A stretch of 10,923 bases of DNA, from positions 1-10,923 of the forward strand of contig CANQFW010000047.1 in assembly GCA_947599995.1 (NCBI GenBank), written 5' to 3'. The position numbers and the translations under genes were made by a program. Positions within the stretch are counted from its first letter, which is position 1. Each line of letters starts with the position of its first letter. Positions 6,714-10,923 of this stretch are shown piece by piece. Source of the DNA: an uncultured Clostridia bacterium. Its GTDB lineage: Bacteria > Bacillota > Clostridia > TANB77 > CAG-508. The notes under the pieces are model-generated. The model was not told where the DNA came from. It was given only the letters and a program-made list of their open reading frames with translations, and did not search any database.

Positions 6714-6770
6714 ATATAGAAAGTTGAACACAAATGAAAGCTTTTATTACAAGGTTAAAAGGAGGCAACA

Positions 6771-8585
6771 ATGGAAAATTATAAAAAATATATAAGGAAT
6801 TTTAGTATAGTAGCACATATAGACCATGGAAAATCGACATTAGCTGATAGATTAATAGAACTTACTGGAGTATTATCTAAAAGAGAAATGGAAGCACAAG
6901 TATTAGATAATATGGAAATAGAGCGCGAAAGAGGTATAACAATAAAAGCACAATCTGTAAGAATGAAATATAAGGCAAAAGATGGAAATGAATATACATT
7001 GAATTTAATAGATACCCCCGGGCATGTAGACTTTAATTATGAGGTATCGAGAAGTTTAGCCGCATGTGATGGAGCTATTTTAATTGTAGATTCTACACAA
7101 GGAGTTGAAGCTCAAACACTAGCAAATGTATATTTAGCAATAGATAATAATTTAGAGATTTTGCCGGTTATAAATAAAATAGATTTGCCTAGTAGTAGAC
7201 CAGATGAAGTAAAAAAAGAAATAGAGGAGATAATAGGAATTCCGGCAATGGATGCACCATGCATTTCTGCTAAAACGGGATTGAATGTAGAAGAGGTTTT
7301 AGAAAGAATTGTAAAAGATTTGCCAGCACCTAAAGGTGATGAAAATAATAAAACTAAATGTTTAATCTTTGACTCATATTATGACAATTACAAAGGTGCA
7401 GTGGCTTATGTAAGAGTTATGGATGGAAGGGTAAAGGTTGGAGATGAAATCCTTCTTATGGCATCGAAAAAGGTATTTACAGTAACAGAAGTAGGATATT
7501 TTGTTCCAGGTTCATATATGTCTGCAAGCGAAATAAAAGCTGGAGAAGTAGGGTATATTGCAGCTAGTATAAAAAGCTTGTCGGAGATACATGTTGGAGA
7601 TACGATAACTCTAAATAATGATAGAGCTTTAGAGCCATTGAAAGGGTATAAAAAAGTCCAACCAATGGTATATTGTGGAATTTACCCGGTAGATGGAAGT
7701 CAATATGAAGCTCTTAAAATTGCGTTAGAAAAATTAAAGTTAAATGATGCTGCTTTAGAATTTGAACAAGAAACGTCAAATGCATTAGGGTACGGATTTA
7801 GATGTGGATTTTTAGGACTTTTGCATTTGGAAATAATAGAGGAAAGATTGGATAGAGAATTTGATCTACAGTTAATTACAACAGCTCCATCAGTTATTTA
7901 TAAAATACATAAAACAAATGGAGAAATTTTAGATATTTATAATCCAGGAGATTTACCTACACAAAATGAAATAGATTATATGGAAGAGCCTATAGTTACT
8001 GCAAATATTTTAACGCCAAAAGATTATGTAGGTGGAATAATGGAGATGTGTCAAAATAGAAGAGGTTTGTATATAGATATGCAATATTTAGATGAAAATA
8101 GAGTAACTTTAGTATATGAAATGCCTCTTAACGAAATAATATATGACTTTTTTGATAACTTGAAATCTAAAACTAAAGGTTATGCATCATTTGATTATGA
8201 GTTTAAAGAATATAGACCAGCTAAACTTGTTAAACTTGATATACATGTAAATGGAGAAGCTGTTGATGCACTTTCTTTTATAGTTCATAAAGATATGGCA
8301 TATACAAGAGGAAGAAAGATGGTAGAAAAATTAAAAACAGTAATTCCAAGACACTTATTTACAATTCCAATACAAGCTGTCATTGGAGGAACAATTATTG
8401 CCAGAGAAACTATTTCTGCACTTAGGAAGGATGTTTTGGCTAAATGTTATGGTGGAGATATTACAAGAAAGAAAAAGCTTTTAGAAAAACAAAAAAGGGG
8501 TAAGGAAAAAATGCGTCAAATTGGTAAGGTCGAAATGCCTCAAGAGGCCTTTTTGTCAGTTCTAAAGCTTGATGATGAAGCATAA
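6771..8585 (+). CDS. lepA: elongation factor 4 (LepA) GTPase
   Basis: A 604-residue translational GTPase, the normal length for LepA. All GTP-binding motifs are intact: AHIDHGKST (15-23), RGITI (54-58), DTPGH (81-85), NKID (135-138) and SAKTG (166-170). Then follow the EF-G-like domains II, III and V. The LepA-specific C-terminal domain is marked by YGGDITRKKKLLEKQKRGKEK in the last 50 residues, a motif that separates LepA from EF-G. The factor binds ribosomes and is associated with back-translocation, ribosome assembly and translation under ionic or cold stress. The start has an ideal ribosome site, AAAAGGAGG (6757-6765), 5 bases before ATG. trmL follows after a few dozen bases without a terminator. 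Confidence 0.97.
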   Translation: MENYKKYIRNFSIVAHIDHGKSTLADRLIELTGVLSKREMEAQVLDNMEIERERGITIKAQSVRMKYKAKDGNEYTLNLIDTPGHVDFNYEVSRSLAACDGAILIVDSTQGVEAQTLANVYLAIDNNLEILPVINKIDLPSSRPDEVKKEIEEIIGIPAMDAPCISAKTGLNVEEVLERIVKDLPAPKGDENNKTKCLIFDSYYDNYKGAVAYVRVMDGRVKVGDEILLMASKKVFTVTEVGYFVPGSYMSASEIKAGEVGYIAASIKSLSEIHVGDTITLNNDRALEPLKGYKKVQPMVYCGIYPVDGSQYEALKIALEKLKLNDAALEFEQETSNALGYGFRCGFLGLLHLEIIEERLDREFDLQLITTAPSVIYKIHKTNGEILDIYNPGDLPTQNEIDYMEEPIVTANILTPKDYVGGIMEMCQNRRGLYIDMQYLDENRVTLVYEMPLNEIIYDFFDNLKSKTKGYASFDYEFKEYRPAKLVKLDIHVNGEAVDALSFIVHKDMAYTRGRKMVEKLKTVIPRHLFTIPIQAVIGGTIIARETISALRKDVLAKCYGGDITRKKKLLEKQKRGKEKMRQIGKVEMPQEAFLSVLKLDDEA

Positions 8586-8620
8586 GTAAAAATAATATTT
8601 TGAAGGGAATGAAATTTAAA

Positions 8621-9124
8621 GTGAAAATTAATATTGTAATGGTTGAACCAGAAATACCACAAAATACAGGTAATATTGCAAGAACATGTGCAATTACAGG
8701 TGCTAAATTGCATTTAGTACATCCTTTGGGGTTTGATATATCTGAAAAAGCAGTAAAAAGATCTGGATTAGACTATTGGGATAAGCTTGAAATTGAAGAG
8801 CATGACTCCTTAGAAGCTTTTTTAAATAAATATAGGCCAGAAGACAATAATATGTTTTTTGCAACAACAAAGGGAAAAACAAAATATACAGATATGGACT
8901 ACTCAGAAATGGAAGAAGTGTTTGTATTATACGGAAAAGAAACAAAAGGGCTTCCAGAATGGCTACTTAAAAGGTATTTGAATTCAAAAACTATAAGAAT
9001 TCCAATGCTTCCAACTTTAAGATCACTCAATCTTTCTAATTCTGTTGCAATAATAACATATGAAATTTTGAGACAAAATGGATTTAGAGATTTACAAGGA
9101 GTTAGCAACTATTTTGATAATTAA
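8621..9124 (+). CDS. trmL: TrmL, tRNA wobble 2'-O-methyltransferase
   Basis: A SPOUT-fold enzyme that transfers a methyl group from S-adenosylmethionine to the 2'-OH of nucleotide 34 in certain leucine tRNAs. Family marks are clear: VEPEIPQNTGNIARTCA (8-24), GLDYWDKL (49-56), YGKETKGLP (104-112) and the knot-forming IPMLPTLRSLNLSNSVAI (127-144), counted from the GTG at 8621. That start gives 167 residues and an N-terminus (MKINIVMVEPEIPQN) like known members. The frame is also open from TTG 8600 and ATG 8609, but the only ribosome site, GAAGGGA (8602-8608), touches that ATG and lies 12 bases before the GTG. The GTG is preferred, with moderate certainty. The gene follows lepA closely without a terminator and is probably co-transcribed. 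Confidence 0.93.
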   Translation: MKINIVMVEPEIPQNTGNIARTCAITGAKLHLVHPLGFDISEKAVKRSGLDYWDKLEIEEHDSLEAFLNKYRPEDNNMFFATTKGKTKYTDMDYSEMEEVFVLYGKETKGLPEWLLKRYLNSKTIRIPMLPTLRSLNLSNSVAIITYEILRQNGFRDLQGVSNYFDN

Positions 9125-9207
9125 AAAAGGACTAAAAACATAGGTGATTTTCATAATTAAAAATAAAATGCATTAAAATTAAAATTTATACAAGGAGCAA
9201 AGCATTT

Positions 9208-9570
9208 ATGCAAAATATTTCAAGTAAGGATAATAATTTAATAAAACATATAAAAAAACTAAAAGAAAAAAAGTATAGAGATGAATTTAATGAATTTATT
9301 GTAGAAGGTACAAAAATGGTAAAAGAGGCTATAAATGAAAATGCGAAAATAAAAAAAATTGTTTTTAGCCAAAGCTATATACAAAATAATAAAATAGATG
9401 ATTTTTATAATAAATGTATAGGTGAAAATTCATTTGTTTGTGTACCTGATAGTATTTTCAAAGTAATGACTGAAGTTGGGTCCCCACAAGGAGTACTCGC
9501 CATTATTGAAAAGAATATACGAAATGATGATTATTTAGATGAACGGAGAAATTCTAATTGCATTATGTGA
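9208..9570 (+). pseudogene. N-terminal part of a frameshifted TrmH/SpoU methyltransferase
   Basis: This frame encodes the RNA-substrate-binding N-terminal domain of a TrmH/SpoU-type 2'-O-methyltransferase: KKYRDEFNEFIVEGTKMV (21-38), a predicted mixed alpha/beta middle, and VGSPQGVLAIIEK (90-102), which normally leads into the SPOUT domain. About residue 111 the frame departs from the family, adding only a short tail (ERRNSNCIM) before TGA 9568-9570. The rest of the protein continues in the +1 frame. The start has AGGAG (9193-9197) at a 10-base distance. Alone, this fragment lacks the cofactor-binding and catalytic parts and should be inactive as a methyltransferase. Confidence 0.85.
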
Positions 9571-9997
9571 TTTGCAAGACCCCGGAAATTTAGGCACTAT
9601 TTTAAGGACTGCAGACAGTGCAAATATAAAAAATGTTCTTGTATCAAAAGGTACTGTTGACTGCTACAGCTCTAAGGTTGTGCGTTCTACAATGGGAGCA
9701 ATTTTTAGAAGTAATGTAGTAGAATGTAAAAATTTGAAAAAAAGTCTAGAAATTTTAAAAGATAAGGGATATAATATAATTGTAACGTCTTTAGATGCAA
9801 ATAAAACTATATATGATGTAAATTATTCAAAAAGTGTAATAGTTATAGGAAATGAAGCTAATGGAGTTTCTGAAGAAATACAAAATTTAGCAACAAATAA
9901 AGTAATAATACCTATGCTTGGAAAAACAGAAAGTTTAAATGCTTCTGTTGCGGCAGGTATAATAATATATGAATATGTAAGGCAAAAGATAAAATAG
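9539..9997 (+). CDS. C-terminal SPOUT domain of the split TrmH/SpoU methyltransferase
   Basis: The catalytic SPOUT domain is complete in this frame: motif 1 DLQDPGNLGTILRTAD (11-26), SSKVVRSTMGAIFR (44-57), motif 2 VIGNEANGVS (102-111), and motif 3 IPMLGKTESLNASVAAG (124-140). Such enzymes methylate a ribose 2'-OH, usually in 23S rRNA; the target here is unknown. Together with the fragment from 9208 the span is 790 bases, that is 263 codons plus one, so removing a single base near 9539-9548 would give a normal 262-residue protein. The ATG at 9539 has no ribosome site but overlaps the upstream frame by 32 bases, so reinitiation could yield a free 152-residue SPOUT domain about the size of TrmL. 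An assembly or sequencing error is equally possible. Its stop (TAG 9995-9997) lies in the ribosome site of the next gene. Confidence 0.85.
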   Translation: MNGEILIALCDLQDPGNLGTILRTADSANIKNVLVSKGTVDCYSSKVVRSTMGAIFRSNVVECKNLKKSLEILKDKGYNIIVTSLDANKTIYDVNYSKSVIVIGNEANGVSEEIQNLATNKVIIPMLGKTESLNASVAAGIIIYEYVRQKIK

Positions 9998-10007
9998 GAG
10001 GATCTAT

Positions 10008-10448
10008 ATGGAAGAAAAAATAAACATAGAAAATAAAGATATGTCAAATGTGTATTCAGAGGTAATAGAGGTCTTAAAGTTAATAGAAAGTGATGAAAAA
10101 CTTGAAAAGTTACCTATGGAATTTGTAGAGTTAATAAAAAATAAATCGAATCCTGAATATAAGCCTCAAATTTCAAAGGAAATACCATTAGAGGAACAAA
10201 ACCTAAAAGAAGAGACATATGCAATTCTTGCTTGGATTGCACAAAAGTATTGGAATGAAAAAATATTTGATAAAGTATATGTTGAAAATGATATAGATCA
10301 AGACATTTTGCATTATTTAGAAACAAATAAAAATTTACCAATATTGTACGACAATCTAACTTGGTACAAAAAAATAAAAATAAAAATTATAAAATTTATA
10401 CATAAAATATTCTGTAAAAATAAATCAAATATAGTATATGAAAAATAA
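10008..10448 (+). CDS. 146-residue protein of unknown function
   Basis: A cytoplasmic, mostly helical protein. Conserved-looking parts are SNVYSEVIEVLKLI (13-26), LPMEFVELIKNK (35-46) and LEEQNLKEETYAILAWIAQ (61-79). I recall small clostridial proteins with this SEV...LP...EEQNLK.ET layout, all annotated as hypothetical. After an acidic section the C-terminus (about 119-139) is a strongly basic, hydrophobic stretch (WYKKIKIKIIKFIHKIF) that could lie on a membrane or bind RNA. The ribosome site AGGAGG (9996-10001) is ideal, 6 bases before ATG, and includes the stop codon of the methyltransferase frame. Translation is therefore probably coupled. The membrane protein gene follows 20 bases later. 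Confidence 0.8.
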   Translation: MEEKINIENKDMSNVYSEVIEVLKLIESDEKLEKLPMEFVELIKNKSNPEYKPQISKEIPLEEQNLKEETYAILAWIAQKYWNEKIFDKVYVENDIDQDILHYLETNKNLPILYDNLTWYKKIKIKIIKFIHKIFCKNKSNIVYEK

Positions 10449-10468
10449 AAAAAGTGGGGGAGATGCAA

Positions 10469-10923
10469 ATGAGACCTGTTTTAGAAGAACCTAAGAATAC
10501 TAAGCAAAAAGCACTATATGTTGTTATAGTTATAATATGTATTATTGTAATTGGTGTAGCGGTATATTTACAATTTTTTAAAGAAGAAAAATTAGGTGTG
10601 ATTTTTGGAATAACTGAAGAAAATGATGATTATTCAGAGCTTGAGAGTAATTTTAATAGTGTATTTACAAATGATTTTGAAGTGTTGGATGATACACAAA
10701 TAAATGTAAAGAAGATAGAAGAAAATGATATATTATTTTCTAAATTCAGTAAAGAGATTCAAAAAGGGGATTATACAATTAATGTAGTAATTCCATACAT
10801 AAATATAGATGAAGATATACCAAAAAAATTCAATGTTGAAATACAAAATATTTTTAAATCAAAGGCAGAGAGTATAATGTTATCGACAGATGAAAAAATA
10901 GTATATACAGTTAATTATAAAGC
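10469..10923 (+). CDS. membrane-anchored protein with extracytoplasmic domain (partial)
   Basis: The frame is open from 10469 to the window edge (151 codons), so the 3' end is missing. A short positively charged start (PKNTKQK) precedes one hydrophobic segment at about residues 15-37, giving an N-in single-pass anchor or uncleaved signal. The outside part begins acidic and variable. Residues about 101-150 (DYTINVVIPYINIDED, then IQNIFKSKAESI, then KIVYTVNYK) resemble the start of the DUF4163/DUF3298 type of extracytoplasmic domain seen in RsiV and PdaC; that match is tentative. ATG 10463 is also in frame but touches the ribosome site GGGGGAG (10456-10462), so ATG 10469 is chosen. The 20-base gap to the upstream gene suggests one operon. 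Confidence 0.75.
   Translation, partial: MRPVLEEPKNTKQKALYVVIVIICIIVIGVAVYLQFFKEEKLGVIFGITEENDDYSELESNFNSVFTNDFEVLDDTQINVKKIEENDILFSKFSKEIQKGDYTINVVIPYINIDEDIPKKFNVEIQNIFKSKAESIMLSTDEKIVYTVNYK

Noticed and set aside
6714..6770. Possible promoter just before lepA (TTGAAC at 6724)
   Set aside because: No good -10 at 16-18 bases from it. Co-transcription with the upstream genes is simpler.
8703..9108. Minus-strand frames opposite trmL
   Set aside because: They lie fully inside a conserved enzyme gene and show no start signals; they are mirror frames.

Overview
The window is AT-rich bacterial DNA that reads as a low-GC Gram-positive (Bacillota). AGA, ATA and TTA codons dominate, Shine-Dalgarno sites are strong, and TAA, TAG and TGA all act as stops, so the standard bacterial code applies. 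Gene content (family 4 uracil-DNA glycosylase, a lone GltD-like flavoprotein, LepA, TrmL, and small proteins of a kind common in gut Clostridia) suggests an anaerobic clostridial lineage. That placement is inference; no rRNA or marker phylogeny is available here. Every complete gene is on the + strand. No rRNA, tRNA, CRISPR array or intact insertion sequence was found.

Left part (1-1722), accessory: a YhcG/DUF1016-type PDDEXK nuclease ends at a good hairpin terminator. Directly behind it, on the opposite strand, lies a decayed fragment that resembles the C-terminus of the transposon protein TnpV. The remaining gap up to 1722 is AT-rich and holds only one possible 24-codon reading frame and the putative promoter of the next gene.

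Middle part (1723-4163), uncharacterised: a 693-residue protein has alpha-helical repeats followed by a transglutaminase-like Cys-His-Asp domain. It overlaps by 14 bases a 34-codon frame, which in turn overlaps by 4 bases a 74-residue basic protein. The three look like one translationally coupled unit, closed by a hairpin. This is the best candidate here for something undescribed.

Right part (4189-9997), mostly housekeeping: a near-consensus promoter with an inverted repeat beside its -35 drives a [4Fe-4S] uracil-DNA glycosylase. Then follow a GltD-like FAD/NAD(P) oxidoreductase, an HD-domain phosphohydrolase, LepA (EF4), TrmL (tRNA wobble 2'-O-methyltransferase) and a second SPOUT RNA methyltransferase (TrmH/SpoU type). 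The last is split into two frames by an apparent one-base insertion.

Right edge (10008-10923): a 146-residue protein of unknown function is tightly followed by a membrane-anchored protein with a long extracytoplasmic part that runs off the window.
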